From the NCBI GenBank assembly GCA_016169945.1, contig JADLSH010000064.1, forward strand, positions 110,001-174,000: 64,000 nucleotides of DNA. The letters are read 5' to 3'. The notes below the pieces were generated by a model that made no database searches, had not been told where the DNA came from, and saw nothing but the letters and a program-made list of their open reading frames with translations. Position numbers and translations under genes: made by a program. This stretch comes from Trachythela sp. YZ-2020. Taxonomy: Eukaryota; Cnidaria; Anthozoa; Malacalcyonacea; Clavulariidae. Positions 1 through 11,613 of the stretch are shown in pieces; the stretch's first letter is position 1; each line of letters opens with the position of its first letter.

Positions 1-52
1 TTTGTTATTTGTTGTTGTTGTTGTTGTTGTTATTTGTTGTTGTTGTTGTTAT

Positions 53-105
<53 letters not shown>

Positions 106-156
106 ATTTGTTGTTGTTGTTGTTGTTATTTATTTATTTATTTGTTGTTGTTGTTT

Positions 157-191
<35 letters not shown>

Positions 192-203
192 ATTTGTTGT
201 TAT

Positions 204-256
<53 letters not shown>
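1..256. repeat. TTG trinucleotide microsatellite
   Basis: Almost pure GTT/TTG repeat interrupted by occasional ATTT units. It runs from the window edge directly into the G-rich end of the inverted-repeat fragment at 255. Its Leu/Val/Cys-only translations are artefacts of the repeat. Confidence 0.97.
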
Positions 257-1043
257 AGGGGGGGGAGGAGAAAAAGCGAAGGGAGAGGCGAAATGAACGC
301 CTGCCCAAATCCTATTTTTGGTTATCCGGTTAAATTCCCATTGGCTAATATGCGCTGTCGCGTCAACACTCAGTGAGATCTGTCAACAAATCGGCAATAC
401 GCTTGAAAAGTGTTAGAAACAACTGCACCTTACCGCATGGTGGGATTGTATTTCGTCAGACAGTGGAGCATGTCTGATTTATCTGAGCGTTTAGGTTGAA
501 ATTATTCTTAAGCCGGAACAGCAAAAATCCGTTACCGAGCTGCTTTTTGGTCTAGACGTGCTTGCTGTTCAGCCTGTTCTGCCAACGGGCTTTGGGAAAA
601 GCTTAACTTTCAAGTGTTTACAATAGCCAAATCCAAATCCCAAATCGAAACTAGAGATTGTAGATGCCGGTACTCAATCGTGTAGTATTGTGGTATGTCC
701 TTTGGAGAGCATTATGAAAGACCAGATTGATGAAGCACAGTCTCTTGGAATTACTGCATGTTCACTTACTGATACGAAATTAGCCGAAGTATCTCAGAAT
801 CCACCACAACTTCTGTTTGCAAGCGAACACCTACAGCGATGTTCAGGCACATCAATTAACGTCAGTTTCCGGAGCGTTAGCGCTCAATCATCACTAATTT
901 CCGCAGCGTTTTTTCATTGGTTATTTGAAGAGGTGTTACTATAATTTCCAGTCGTATTTGTTTTAGCCTTGTCTCGTTTATGAATAGGATTTGGGCAGGC
1001 GTTCATTTCGCCTCTCCCTTCGCTTTTTCTCCTCCCCCCCTAA
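255..1043. mobile_element. Inverted-repeat-bounded fragment carrying RecQ debris
   Basis: About 60 bp at 255-316 recur as an almost perfect reverse complement at 984-1043; the G run differs by one base. Both outer ends are G-rich purine tracts (AGGGGGGGAGGAG on the left) and both inner sides contain GAACGCCTGCCCAAATCC. The 670-bp interior holds a RecQ-like helicase fragment with an in-frame stop. No target-site duplication is visible, partly because the left flank is microsatellite. It looks like an internally deleted relative of a helicase-bearing transposon such as Element A next door. That relationship is inference. Confidence 0.6.
498..944 (+). pseudogene. RecQ-like helicase fragment (N-terminal motifs only)
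   Basis: One frame is open from about 498 to 944 except for a TAG at 624-626. Before the stop it reads a RecQ-like approach to Walker A ending in LPTGFGKSLTF (around 565-610). After the stop it reads IVVCPLESIMKDQIDEAQSLG, matching RecQ motif Ia and its following helix, and then PQLLFASEHL, which resembles the strand before motif II. DEAH and all later motifs are absent. The stop and the truncation make it a pseudogene. The family call rests on motif order. It differs in sequence from the longer helicase at 1576, so it is not a recent copy of it. Confidence 0.65.
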
Positions 1044-1122
1044 CTTCTCCCCTAGCGCGCGCTCTCAAAAAAAAAGCGCGCCCTCTAAACAAAACTCCCT
1101 CCCCCACAATAGAACGCCTGCC
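994..1122. repeat. Short polypyrimidine MITE-like unit with GGCAGGCGTTC ends
   Basis: Begins GGCAGGCGTTC and ends GAACGCCTGCC, an 11-bp inverted pair. The interior is pyrimidine-rich with a local hairpin (GCGCGCGCTC, A-run, AGCGCGCC near 1055-1085). Element A repeats also carry GCAGGCAACTC at one end and GAGTTGCCTGC at the other with a pyrimidine-rich interior, so the two may be distantly related. Confidence 0.4.
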
Positions 1123-1216
1123 ACGCAGGGTAACATAGGACCAAATTGCCGGTCGTAACTTCATACCTCTAGGAGATAAGTACCCGGGTATTTCTTCACG
1201 ATACTCCATGATCCAT

Positions 1217-1225
1217 CAAAAACAC
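1217..1225. repeat. Left 9-bp target-site duplication of Element A
   Basis: CAAAAACAC abuts the left inverted repeat (TAGCCTCCTCCGC...). The identical 9-mer directly follows the right inverted repeat at 11852-11860. An exact 9-bp match in direct orientation at both outer edges is the expected scar of transposition. Confidence 0.85.
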
Positions 1226-1454
1226 TAGCCTCCTCCGCAGGCAACTCTTGTGGCATCCCAAATGGCAAACGTTTGAAAAATCCCCATCAAAAAAGAGCAA
1301 TACTGTCGCGAACGGCGAATTAATAATATAATGTTGTTTTGGCCGAGTAGTAATAAAATTAAGGGGATTGGGTCGGGGGGAAGGCGGAAGGGAAAGGCGG
1401 GAAGGGGGCGGGGCGGGAAAAGAAAGGAAGCGGGAGTTGCCTGCCAAAAATCGA
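1226..1454 (+). repeat. Left terminal inverted repeat of Element A
   Basis: Near-identical reverse complement of 11614-11851, with differences concentrated in the G-rich inner third (about 1365-1435 here). Within the repeat, GCAGGCAACTC near the outer end and GAGTTGCCTGC near the inner end form a second, short inverted pair. The top strand is strongly G-rich from 1358 to 1435 with several GGGG runs, so it could form quadruplex structures. Confidence 0.85.
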
Positions 1455-1575
1455 CATGGTCTATCAGTTCTGCGCATGTATCTCGCGCATACTAAAAACT
1501 AACTAAGTGGTGGTGTGTAAGGCGAAATTAAATACTTTCCCGGGTAGACAAAGGAAGCTTTTTCATTTAGTAAAT

Positions 1576-3497
1576 ATGGCGGCACTCGAAGAAAAACTCT
1601 TACTTGAAGCGCTTGAAAAACTTTCTGCTGTTCCTCCATTGTGGCCTAATATAGCATCGAATTTTACAGTGAAAGGATGCCAAATAGAGTCGGTGGTTAG
1701 AGCAATTTCAACTTTTGAGGCTGCCACAAAATTTGCTTTTTGTCTTCAAGAAATTCATGTTGCTGAATACGAACAGATTTCGAAGGCCATTGAAATATTG
1801 GACGAAGCAAATGATCGTTATGTGTATAACATTAGCATCGTAAACAACAAACCGCTTGTTGAACTGAATTATGTACTGAAGAGTCCACCTTTTATACCTT
1901 CGGAAGGAAGCACATATTTCAACGGCCAAAGCTCAGGAGATTTTGAAACTGAGGCATTATTAAACAAAGCCTACGATTTCGACAATCTTGAAAGAGGAGA
2001 GCTCATAGACAATACGCTGAGACAATATTTTGGCTTCACGTCGTTTCGGCCACTGCAGAGAGAGACCATAATGGCGACGATGAACGGAGAAGATGTTATG
2101 ACAGTCGTGGGAACTGGTGGTGGTAAGACTTTGATGTATCTCTTACCTGCTGTAATTTCTTCCAATATCACTTTGGTAGTTTCTCCCACATTGTCACTAA
2201 TTGATGACATGCTTGGTAGATGTCATAATCTTGGCATATCGGCATGTAAATTTACTGGAGAAGTTCCAAAGGAATTACAATACAGCCAGCAGTTGAATAT
2301 AAAACAATTTAAGATTGTTCTTGGAACACCTGAAATGCTCAAGGAAGGAGAATTCAACAGCACTGTCATGTCCATGATTGAGAAAAAAGAAATAGAAAGG
2401 ATCGTGTTTGATGAAGCACATACAATTGTTAGCTGGGGTAACACTTTTCGTCCAATATATAAAGAAGTATGCGAAGAGTTAGCCAAGACTACTTGCCCTA
2501 AACTTTTGTTGAGTGCAACAGTTCCTGCCAAAATTGAATCTGAACTTATGGATATTTTCATGGGTTTGGTGGTCTTCAGATCTTCAATCTTCCGAGAGAA
2601 TCTGTTTTTGAAAGTTCAAGAGCGTACAAGCAAGTTCTATTATGAATTGAAAAGCTTTATTTTGGAGAGAAAGGATGATAGTGGTATTATCTACTGTGTT
2701 TTACCAAAAGATGTTTCAACCATGCATGCTGATCTTTTGAAGAATGGGATTGACTGTGTCAAGTATAATGGGAAATTGTCTGAAGAAGTGAAAACAGATA
2801 GTTACTCTAAATGGTTGAATGGAGAGTGCAGACTGATTGTTGCCAATTCTTCATTTGGGATGGGCATTGACAAAAAGGATGTGCGATATGTGATCCATGG
2901 CAGAATACCCACAAGTGTTGAAGAATACTATCAGCAGTGTGGCCGTGCAGGGCGTGATGGTTTGCCTGCGACATGTGTGCTATTTTATAAATATGGGGAC
3001 AAGAACATGCTTTTGAAATTGTTTCAAATGCAAAGTGAACAAAGCCAACAAATTTCATCAGTTAACGAACTGATACATTTTCTCGAAGATCCTGTACAGT
3101 GTCGTCACAGAAGCCTTATGGTATTCTTTGGAGAGAAAACAACCAGTTTCACTTGTGGAACCAGTTGTGACAATTGTGGTAAACGAGGAGCTTCTATGCA
3201 ACTGATGGCACGTCTGATGCACTGAAGGTGTTGCAAGCAGTGGTGGAATTGACTGGAAGGGTTTTACATGTAACACCTAAACTCTTTCTTGTAGGAAGTC
3301 GACAGAAATCAATTCTGGAACAAGAACTGGATACTCTAGTAAATTTTGGTAGCCTAGAGAAAAGGTTTGTGCCAGCTGTGCTACTTGACAAATTTTTACA
3401 TTCACTGATTAACAGTGGCATTCTAGCAGAGGTTATTGAAAAAAGGGGAAACATTTATATTCTCAGCTTGTTCTTGGACCAAAAGCACATGATCTGA
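1576..3497 (+). pseudogene. RecQ-type DNA helicase with Zn-binding and RQC domains, frameshifted at the RQC junction
   Basis: SF2 3'-5' helicase of the RecQ family. From ATG 1576 (AAATATGG context) to TGA 3225 the frame encodes 549 residues without introns. Motifs in order: FGFTSFRPLQ (motif 0), GTGGGKT near residue 179, VVSPTLSLIDDM (Ia), DEAH near 279 followed by WG and FRP, LLSATVP (III) near 313, FGMGID (V), QQCGRAGRDG (VI) near 453, then the RecQ zinc module CRHRSLMVFFGE...CGTSCDNC (Cys 509, 527, 531, 534). The winged-helix RQC part (ALKVLQAVVELTG...) continues in another frame from about 3200 to 3497. The open frame reads on upstream of 1576, but the ATG is the better start. Roughly the first 150 residues match no family I know. 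It lies just inside the left repeat and points into Element A. Confidence 0.85.
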
Positions 3498-4244
3498 TGG
3501 CTCTCAGGCTGAGTGTTTCTCGCTATGAGAAGTAATATAATGTACACCAGGCACGGATTGCGCACCCCCCCCCAACCCCCAGAAATGATTTGCACCCCCG
3601 CAAAGGCATTTGGCACCCCCGGAAATAACATATATTTTGATTTGATAGTTTCATATTTCATTAGTCTTACTACTAAATTTGTAAAATAATTACCAATATT
3701 TTGGTCTCAGATCTCACCATGCAGGCCTAGAAAACACATTTTGTTAAACTTTTCCTTGGCCTGCCCGGGTGTTGCCACCAGGCCCCAGCCAAAGCAAGCA
3801 GCAGCACCCCCCAGATATTTATCCACCCTCCGAACGAAAATATGAAATCCGTCTCTGATGTACACTGATAATAGTATTATCTAATTTTAATTGGTAATTG
3901 TAGTAATAATGTAAAACATGTGTGTTAGTCAAATTTGATAATTTTGCATGAAAATGGTCTAATACTTATGTGTTTGAATAAAGGTTCTTAGTGCAATTTT
4001 TGCATACAACTGTTTTCAATTGAAACTATTAATAATTAACCTTCCAAACCCTCCTTTAACCATCTTCATCCACCCCCTGCATAAGAAAAATCTGGTATTA
4101 TAAACTGTAGATTTTATATTGTATGGCATTAATTTGTAAGCAAATAACTATGTACATTATGTAAATATATACAGATCCACAATCCCCCGACAGAAACATT
4201 TCTGCCATTCATAATTAAGCAAGGGACAAAGTGTTCTTTTGTGA

Positions 4245-4344
4245 TTAACCCATTTACTTGCTGTTCTCCTAAGTGAAATTGCCTGGTGTTAAATACTCAG
4301 CCTAGGTACACTACAGTAGGGTGTATTGCCATTTAATGGATTAA
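4245..4344 (+). repeat. ~105-bp MITE family, diverged copy
   Basis: Starts TTAACCCATTTACTTG and ends CATTTAATGGATTAA, with a degenerate GCCTGGTGTTAAATACT core. Same plan as the better copies at 4372 and 46466. Confidence 0.6.
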
Positions 4345-4371
4345 TAAACTTTAGTAGGGCACACATAGTTA

Positions 4372-4404
4372 TTAACCCATTAGCGCCAGCGCTCTCCCTT
4401 TGAT

Positions 4405-4438
<34 letters not shown>

Positions 4439-4483
4439 ACTAAAGTAGTGTGCATCAGGGTGCATCGCCACTCAATGGGTTAA
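4372..4483 (+). repeat. ~105-bp MITE family copy
   Basis: TTAACCCATTAGCG... to ...CACTCAATGGGTTAA with the family core GAGTAAAATCGTCTGGCGTT, then AGACAGAGTAAAATACTAAAG. The ends are inverted copies of each other. Confidence 0.8.
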
Positions 4484-4556
4484 CCAATTAGCTTGCAATG
4501 TGTCCAACTTTAGTACTTACTCTATCTAACACCAGACAATTTTACTCATCATTGAT
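4484..4556 (-). repeat. ~105-bp MITE family, inverted partial copy
   Basis: Contains the reverse complement of the core (ACTCTATCTAACACCAGAC, then ATTTTACTCATC). It is directly adjacent to the preceding copy in opposite orientation. Confidence 0.6.
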
Positions 4557-4684
4557 CAAATGCTGTCATATATAGTATAAGATTTATATTATAAGGAATA
4601 AAACTTTCAACAATGTACTGAAAGTGAGAAGCAAATAACAGTATGCAATGTGACAGATGTGTGCAGAGCAAAGTGATACTAAAG

Positions 4685-6705
4685 TTATAGCATGTCATTA
4701 GGAAATTTCCTGTGAAGAAATGAATTAAATTCATTGCTTGCTTTGACTTCTCCTTGTTCTAGAACATTCTCATACTTGCTAGGAACTTTCTCTTCTCCTT
4801 TGAATTTCTTGTCAGCCCATGGGTATTTGAAAACGGCAGTTCTTTCATAAGATTCAAACCATTCTTGTTTGAGGACAAATTGGGCAACCTTCAGTTGATC
4901 ATACAAGGATGGTGGCTTCTTGTGCTTCTTTGTCGTGTGGATGTTGAGCGACTCCCGGCATTTGTACATTTGTCGATTCATCTCTAGCAAGTGAACACTG
5001 CAGGACATCAGTTCTACCATGGAAAAGGAGCTCTGGGCAGATGCAAACTGCTTAACAGGGCGAACAAGGTAATCCTCAACCCACTCGTCTCCAGCCAATT
5101 GTTTTCCATCTTTACCATCCAAACTGACTGTCCTATTTCTCTGGTACATTAGGCGGTATGCAAGTGGCCATTTGGCTATTGCATTGACAGTATGTGTGAA
5201 TGCTTCATCTCTGTAATTTGTCTTGTGCATTTGAGAAAAGAGCAGGGCAAATCATCCACACACCTTCTATGGCCTTGCCATTCCGTACCTGTAAAAAATA
5301 TTGTACGAAATCAATTACACTATATTATTAAAATATCCTTTTCTACATTAAGGTGACTTACCAAAGTTTGAAAAGTTACTAGTCTAATCAGCTCAACTCT
5401 ATTCTTAATTAACATATATTCTTGAAGTGCCACCTGTAATCTGTCTCAAATATAGGCACAGGGCTGATTACATGGAATTTTGTATTACATGCATGGCTGA
5501 AATTTCAACCCTGTAAACAGGGCTGATTTCAACTCCATGGTTGAAAATGCTCCATCTAATTGGACCCTTAGTAGGAGATAATAGATATATGCATATAATA
5601 AAATAGTATACCTGATTGATTCCTTGTACCACCTAGTTATGGGCATTAAATGGTTGATGCACTGGGAATGGTACCGAAACACTGCATCTTGCTCTTCCTG
5701 TTTCTTTATCCACTCCTTCAATTTGGAAAGCAATACATTATTATGACACTTGGTTTCTTCCAGGCATTTATCCAACTCTGGTGCAGTTGGAAAACTGGAG
5801 GAATTTTCAAATGCTTTTATCATGGCAATAGAAAGTCCATCGTCATAGTCAAGTAAGGCTTCCTCATTATTGTTGTAATTGTTATCCTTAAACTTGGACT
5901 TGAAGGAAGAGGGATTAACGGTTGGTCTTTTCAAAATATTCTCTACCACATGCCAAAACCCACCAGGACCTGCACTGCGAGCTATGCACTCGTTCAGATA
6001 CCCACGGCAGTGAAAATCTCCACCGCCAGGCGAATGACAACCATAAACATCTGGGCAACGATTGGAGCACCCTTGAATGAGAACAGTGTTCTTCTGATCG
6101 CCGACATTGATGTTCAGACCACGTGCAAAATTAAATCCGGCATCAATGTCACGCATTTCAGAACCATTTGAAATGCTTTTGTAAAACGATTGAACATGGC
6201 GAATAACTTCTTCTTCTTCCTGTATTTTCTGTTCAATAATGCCAATCATAATGTTATCTCCCTTTACTTTAGCTATTTGTAACGGAGGCACAGTATCTGG
6301 GAATAGCTCATCTCTAACCGAAGCTCCGCATTCGATAATGACCTTTGCCGTAATTGTGTGCCCCATATGAAGAGCTAGAGTCAACGGTGTTTGTCCAATA
6401 CCATCTCTAATGTTGATAGGACACCCAGAAAACAATAAGCATCGAACGAGCCTCGTATTGCCATTCAATGACGCCAAATGAATTACAGACCTTTCGTATT
6501 GGTCTCTAGCAGGGAACCACTCGTCTTTGAGCGCGGAAACTCGTTCAGTCAACGTACGATCGCTTGTAAAAACAGACGCGAGATCTCTCAATGTTGTAAA
6601 AATATATTCAAAACGCTTGTCTAATATTTCGTTAACCTCTTGTAAGCCTATTTTGCATATCAACTCAGACCACTTAAGATTATCAATATTCATGACCGCG
6701 GCCAT
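4685..6705 (-). pseudogene. Ankyrin-repeat protein fused to a conserved unknown domain (two exons)
   Basis: Exon 1 (6705-5612) starts MAAVMNIDNLKW. It has about three ankyrin-like repeats (SVIHLASLNGNTRLVRCLL, GQTPLTLALHMGHT, PPLQIAKVKGDN; residues ~70-165). A Cys/Gly-rich segment follows (NVGDQKNTVLIQGCSNRCP, GGGDFHCRGYLNECIA), then a helical part ending ITRWYKESIR at a GT donor. Exon 2 (acceptor AG at 5290-5289, running to 4685) contains KTNYRDEAFTHTVNAIAKWP, QLAGDEWVEDYLVRPVKQFA and a basic KKHKKPPSLYDQ. I recall this architecture as a very common unnamed family in coral and hydroid genomes, possibly related to DUF6589-type proteins (low certainty). The start of exon 2 fits only with a one-base frame correction near 5235, and the splice phases disagree, so this copy looks broken. 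Its role in Element A is unknown. Confidence 0.7.
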
Positions 6706-6945
6706 TGCTCGAAAGTGAACAGGGGGGCTTTCTAATATTTCGGACGTGACACCGGGGGGGGGGCGGGTTGCTTTCCACTCCCCATATAGATGATAAACGA
6801 TTTTAAACAGTAAGAGGAAAGCCCGATTACATTATGTTCGTGCTCCAGAAACAAAGAAATACGCTATGGCGCTATGTGATACAGACTATAGATATGTTTG
6901 AAAAATACAAATTTTATGGGCACAATATACAGCCTTAGAGGAATA

Positions 6946-7219
6946 GAGGTGTCCCCAAAACGAAAACTATTGAAATCACCGATAACAATTTAATTGTTAG
7001 AATTTGAATGCATTAGCACTCTGTTGGTCCACACGTGTGTATAAATGATTGAAGTATTAATATAGAAAATCGCGCACTTTACAAGGAGATTAAGATTTTC
7101 TTAACTGAATTTAATAAATGCACCATTGCGCATCTTCACGTTCAGCTGTTTGGCAGGGCATTCGTATTTTAACAAAAAGTGATTTCAATAGGTTCGGGGT
7201 TTTTTTTTGGGACACCCTG
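6946..7219. mobile_element. Mariner/Tc1-like MITE (274 bp)
   Basis: Left end GAGGTGTCCCCAAAACG, right end GGGACACCCTG, each flanked by TA (6944-6945, 7220-7221). A second inverted segment, ACTATTGAAATCAC / GTGATTTCAATAG, lies just inside. GGTGTCCC-type ends plus TA duplication are typical of mariner-derived MITEs. It lies between the 5' end of the ankyrin gene and the 3' end of the neighbouring gene. Confidence 0.75.
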
Positions 7220-7490
7220 TAGTATAAATATTTACAAGTTACAAGTCCAATGCCAATATCGCAAGCCAGGCTATTTACATCCGCTTGGACTTGTGCGAAG
7301 ACCCTGGTTGGGGCTGGTCACGTGAAGCCCTAGAAATTATGGGTAATTCTACTGTAATTGTCGTCCCCCCCCCAGTTTGTATTAAATTCGCATTATGGAG
7401 ATATTACAATAGCCAGAAAGTGAAAATGAAGTATTTAATAAAACAAGGCTGTTTAAATACAAGCCTATAGCCTGTAAGTGTAACGGCTTC

Positions 7491-10400
7491 CTAATCTTCG
7501 TCATCACTCGACTCCTCATCATCCATAACTACCAACAAATTGTTGGCATTGCTTATAGACACAGTATCTTCGGAAATTTTTGCTGTTTCTCCTCGTAAAA
7601 TCTTTTCGTATTCTGATTGGCGTTCTTTATGTCGTTCTAAACTTTTCACGAATGCAAAACGTTCATATGCCTTGTCAAGAGCGAAATCTACCCTGTGCTC
7701 CTCAGTGGCACAGTGGTTTTAGTTTCCTTCTTACTTTGAAAAGCAAATTCCTTGGTAAATAAATCCAAGTTACTTGCTAGTCCGACCGTCTTACACTGAT
7801 TCTCATGGGAAATGGGTAGAGGAAAAATTTTCGTTGGCTTTCCAGCGAGATCAGGAAAATCTTTTTCCACGGGTGGTACTTTTATAACATACTTAGGTTC
7901 CCTCGCATTACTGTTGGAGATATCCTGCAATTCATCACTTGTGGACGATTTAATTTCCTCACTTGACAGTCCCACTGAATTGAGGGCCATATCCAATTTA
8001 CGGAGCAAATTTCTGTCTTTATATCGGTCCCACTTTTTTCTTGGCTCATCGTGTGTTTCTAAGATATATTTACCAACAAAAATACCAAAGTTAGAAAAGG
8101 AAGAGGGCAATTTGAAACGCAATGGTTTATATGGGAAGTCTTGAACTCGCCTCGGCTGATAGGGTCACCCCGGCAGTATGGTGACCCCGTTTTCGAAATA
8201 CCCTTGTGGGAGGGACAACTTTTGTTCATGTAAACTGAGATCATATAAACAGGCCCTATAAGCTACCAGTTCAAAATGGGTGACAGGTCCAAAGGGGTTA
8301 CATCATAAATTATTAATAATTTACACACAAAACCTACCAATCTTTGTGTCTTTGTATTCAAGCTTTTTCACAGGCTTCTGAGGTTTAACTGCCTCTTCAT
8401 CATTAAAACGGTTTTCAATGCCACTTATGTCTGCTTCTCGCCATCCTCGAACGGTAAAATCCCACATTTTCCCCTGCAAGACCTTTTCCTTCTGCAACTT
8501 TGACAACCGCAAATGCCTTAATGAGGTACGGCTTATCTGCATGTTGTCTTGATACGTGACAATAGGTGTTGTGCTGCATGAACGCTGTTTTATGACATCC
8601 TTGTAATTCTCAAGCTGACTTTTAAGAACACCAATTCTAAAACAAACAGTTTAAAATTGAACAATATGCTACTTTTGCATAGATGTGCGTAATTAGACTA
8701 CACATTGATATTCAGTAATGGGGACTTATTACATACAAAGAGATTCACACAGGTATACAGATTTACATACAGTAGATGGACGAAATAAAAATTTCGAGGT
8801 CTGGCTTTTTACCATGTATTTTTCATGGTTTGGGCCACGGTTTTTTTCCTCTCTTCTTGGTGTTTTAAAATGTGTTTTTTTCCATTTCTCTGACACACTT
8901 CCACTTTCTAAAAGGTCATACACTACTTACAATACAGGAAATGACTCAGACAAACCAAGACGTTGGAGAGGCCTTATCAATGCAGGTCCAGCACCATAGC
9001 AGATGCACAACAAACCAAACAGTATTGGGATATCATTCTTGCTGTGTTGGTCCCGAATGTCCAATAAGGATGCCAGTAGGTGCACAGCAGCTTTCATTTT
9101 CATACTCTCTGTTTTTAGAGTGTTTCTGGAGGTGTTGTGTGTCAGTACAAGCTGTTCCAAAATGTTTGTTATGGTAGGACAGGCATTTTTTATGTTTGAA
9201 ACAAGTTTCTGGAACAGTAATGGCTCGAATATATTGGAAATGTCACTCTTTTTGTTATCCCGTATGTTCAAGTTGAACAGCTTCTTTGCTGTATCAACTT
9301 CTGATGTAATTGCATTTCTTTCTGATACGGACAACAACCCACCAAGAAGCCTTCCGGTAGCAATTATATCTTTTTGTAAGGATATAACATCATCTTGCAG
9401 CTGAACAATTTCCTCGTAGTGAACAAATGTTTCCTGCAGCTCAGATAGTTTATGACTATTGGTGCACTGCATGGAGTCTTCAAGCTCCATTGTTTCAGAT
9501 ACCAACTCTTGTAAAGACATAAAACTATCACTGCCTAAAAGACAATTGAAAAAATATATAGTTACTGACCACATGAATTGAAGCAGGTCATATTAAGTTG
9601 TTACTGTCGATGCAATAGAAGTGTCGATAAAATATTGCATCAATTCATTTCATCAAGTTGATCAATTCATGCAAATTTCTTTTTACTTCCAGTGCGGTTC
9701 TTATTGGTCAATCAGTTCTGAAACAAAATATAACTGGCTATTTGCATGGAAAGCAAGTTGACAAATTTTCTATCAAATGAATTGATCAACTAGAGGAAAT
9801 GAATTAATGCAATATTTTATCAACACTTCTATTGCATCAACAGTAAATAGCAATATGCATCTCATGCATTGATTTTGTACCTCCATTACTTGCAGTTTTA
9901 CTGTTTTCCTCCCCATCATTGACACTGTCCATTTGAAGACCTAAATATAAACTAGATACGTCAGAAATTGTATATAAGAAAATGTATATATTAGGCAGTG
10001 TTGTGAAATATAGAATATTATATATTACTCTTGAAAATATTTATATACTTTTTCTGGCTTTGCTTGACTTTTGCATTTCCGACCCATTTCTGATGCCTGT
10101 AAACAAAGTGTTTGTCTAGTTATTATTCAATGTTGACAAATTAAATTGTATGCTCCGTAAAATATTCGAAACACAAGCGACAAATACTCGCTTTAGTAAA
10201 AAAAATTGATGACAGACCTTGTGGCATGTCTCAATTTGAAGGCTTTTCATTTTTCATATAATATATCATTTATAGACCCACTATTTGACATTCAATATAC
10301 CTGCAAAATTTTCCTGGTCTTCAATAAATCCTAATCCCCGATAATAGGCTCTGAAAAGAATGAAATATTTTAATACACCTCAATTATGTAATATAGTTCC

Positions 10401-11490
10401 AAGGGCGACTTTGTATGGAGGAGGTCCCACCTGGGTAACTGAACTAACTTGTTTTGGCTGTGTCACTTGTCATGCATTTATATTGGAACCGCCCTGACAC
10501 ACTTAGGCAATATTTTACTTTCTGTATTTGTTAAGTTGGGACATTGCCTAGGGCTGCATGTAGTTTCCCATATACATGGCAAAGCAAGCTTCCCGAGCTG
10601 TCTCATCTCCATGTAAACACCATATAACTAAATGTATGTAAGATCAAAAGGAAAATAGAAAGAGAACATAATCATGTGTAAGGTCAAGGAAATATGCTTG
10701 TAGAAATTAGCAATGAAACATTCACCATACCTCTTCTTCTTCCCCATATATTCCACCTTCTTCCCATATATTTTGGATAGCTCCTTTAATACATTTGATC
10801 GTTCAAAACCATTTACTCCTGGAAACCTTCCATTAAGTTTTTGCATTATATCATCTACCATGACAATAGATTCTGTCTTCTTGCAAATCAAACATTCTAA
10901 GGCTGTCTTCATGTCGGCCTTAAATGCTTGGTAGGAAGGTTTTACTATAAAATATTTTAAATATGCAAATTTACATTAAAGATCAGTCGTTTTTCTTTTT
11001 ACATGTATATGTAAACACAGTAGAAACAAGCCACCCCTAAAACGTTAAAACCTGGCGGTAAAATTGCTCCCCATAAAGTACTAGTAGCACTATCATATGA
11101 AAGATTGTTGAGGCAATCGCATTATTAAAATATAGTTTGTATAAACTTGCCTTTCCTTTTGGTTCCTCCTGGAGAAAAAATTACTTTCCTCTGACTATTA
11201 TCAGGGACGGGGATCATCGATTGCTTCAAGGGTTGATCACCTTTATGATCCATACTGCTGATACTCGACGAATATATAAACCCAAAATTGTCAAAATGTG
11301 ATTTCTTACGATCGGCCAACCCTTTCTTTTTCGCTTTAATCTGGTCCTGTATTTCCGCTATTTGGGTTTCTTTTTGCCGCACACTCCGCAAAATATTCTT
11401 GTATTCTAAACTGCATACAGGGACTTGTGTTCTCACATAGCGTGGTATCTTCGATTGAAATGCTTTCGAACTACCTACACTTTCAGCCAT
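7491..11490 (-). CDS. Multi-exon unknown protein with coiled coil and acidic tail (Element A)
   Basis: Not recognised by name. ATG at 11490 (MAESVGSSKAFQSK). Exons inferred from conserved-looking frames and splice sites: 11490-~11144 (donor AAAG|GCAAGT, a GC-type site), 10946-~10735 (VKPSYQAFKADMKTALECL), 10350-10303 (AYYRGLGFIEDQENFA), ~10098-10050, 9942-9883, 9540-8937, 8642-8335 and 8145-7491. The 9540 exon is helical/coiled-coil (LQDDVISLQKDIIATGR) and ends LGLSESFPV. The 8642 exon carries ISRTSLRHLRLSKLQ and WDFTVRGWREADISG. The exon from 8145 joins in phase as VQDFPYKPLRFKLPSSFSNF. The tail ends MDDEESSDDED. One base is missing near 7690, between LRSTG and VDFALDKAYERF, so this copy may be inactive. 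A MITE sits in the intron at 9601-9847. A DNA-binding or transposition role is a guess from context only. Confidence 0.6.
9601..9847. mobile_element. Intronic MITE (247 bp)
   Basis: Left arm TTACTGTCGATGCAATAG... is repeated inverted at the right end (...CTATTGCATCAACAGTAA). The arms are about 60-70 bp and include AAAATATTGCATCAATTCAT. It sits in an intron of the minus-strand gene. Confidence 0.8.
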
Positions 11491-11613
11491 GTTGACTTCA
11501 ATAATAATCGACTGCAATTTTGCATTCCGATTTTGAACACAAGAGCAAATTATACTCACCCTACCCGGGGTGAATTGTCATGTCCATTGAGGTGAATTGT
11601 CGCGTCCAACCAT

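Larger units (their letters stand above)
3498..4684. other. Non-coding spacer of Element A with C-rich tract and MITEs
   Basis: No supportable gene. A C-rich segment (about 3563-3625, several CCCCC runs) is followed by AT-rich sequence and three copies or half-copies of the abundant ~105-bp MITE family (4245-4344, 4372-4483, 4484-4556). It separates the convergent helicase and ankyrin genes. Confidence 0.6.

Noticed and set aside
2..376. Long open frames of Leu/Val/Cys repeats
   Set aside because: They are translations of the TTG microsatellite and have no protein-like composition.
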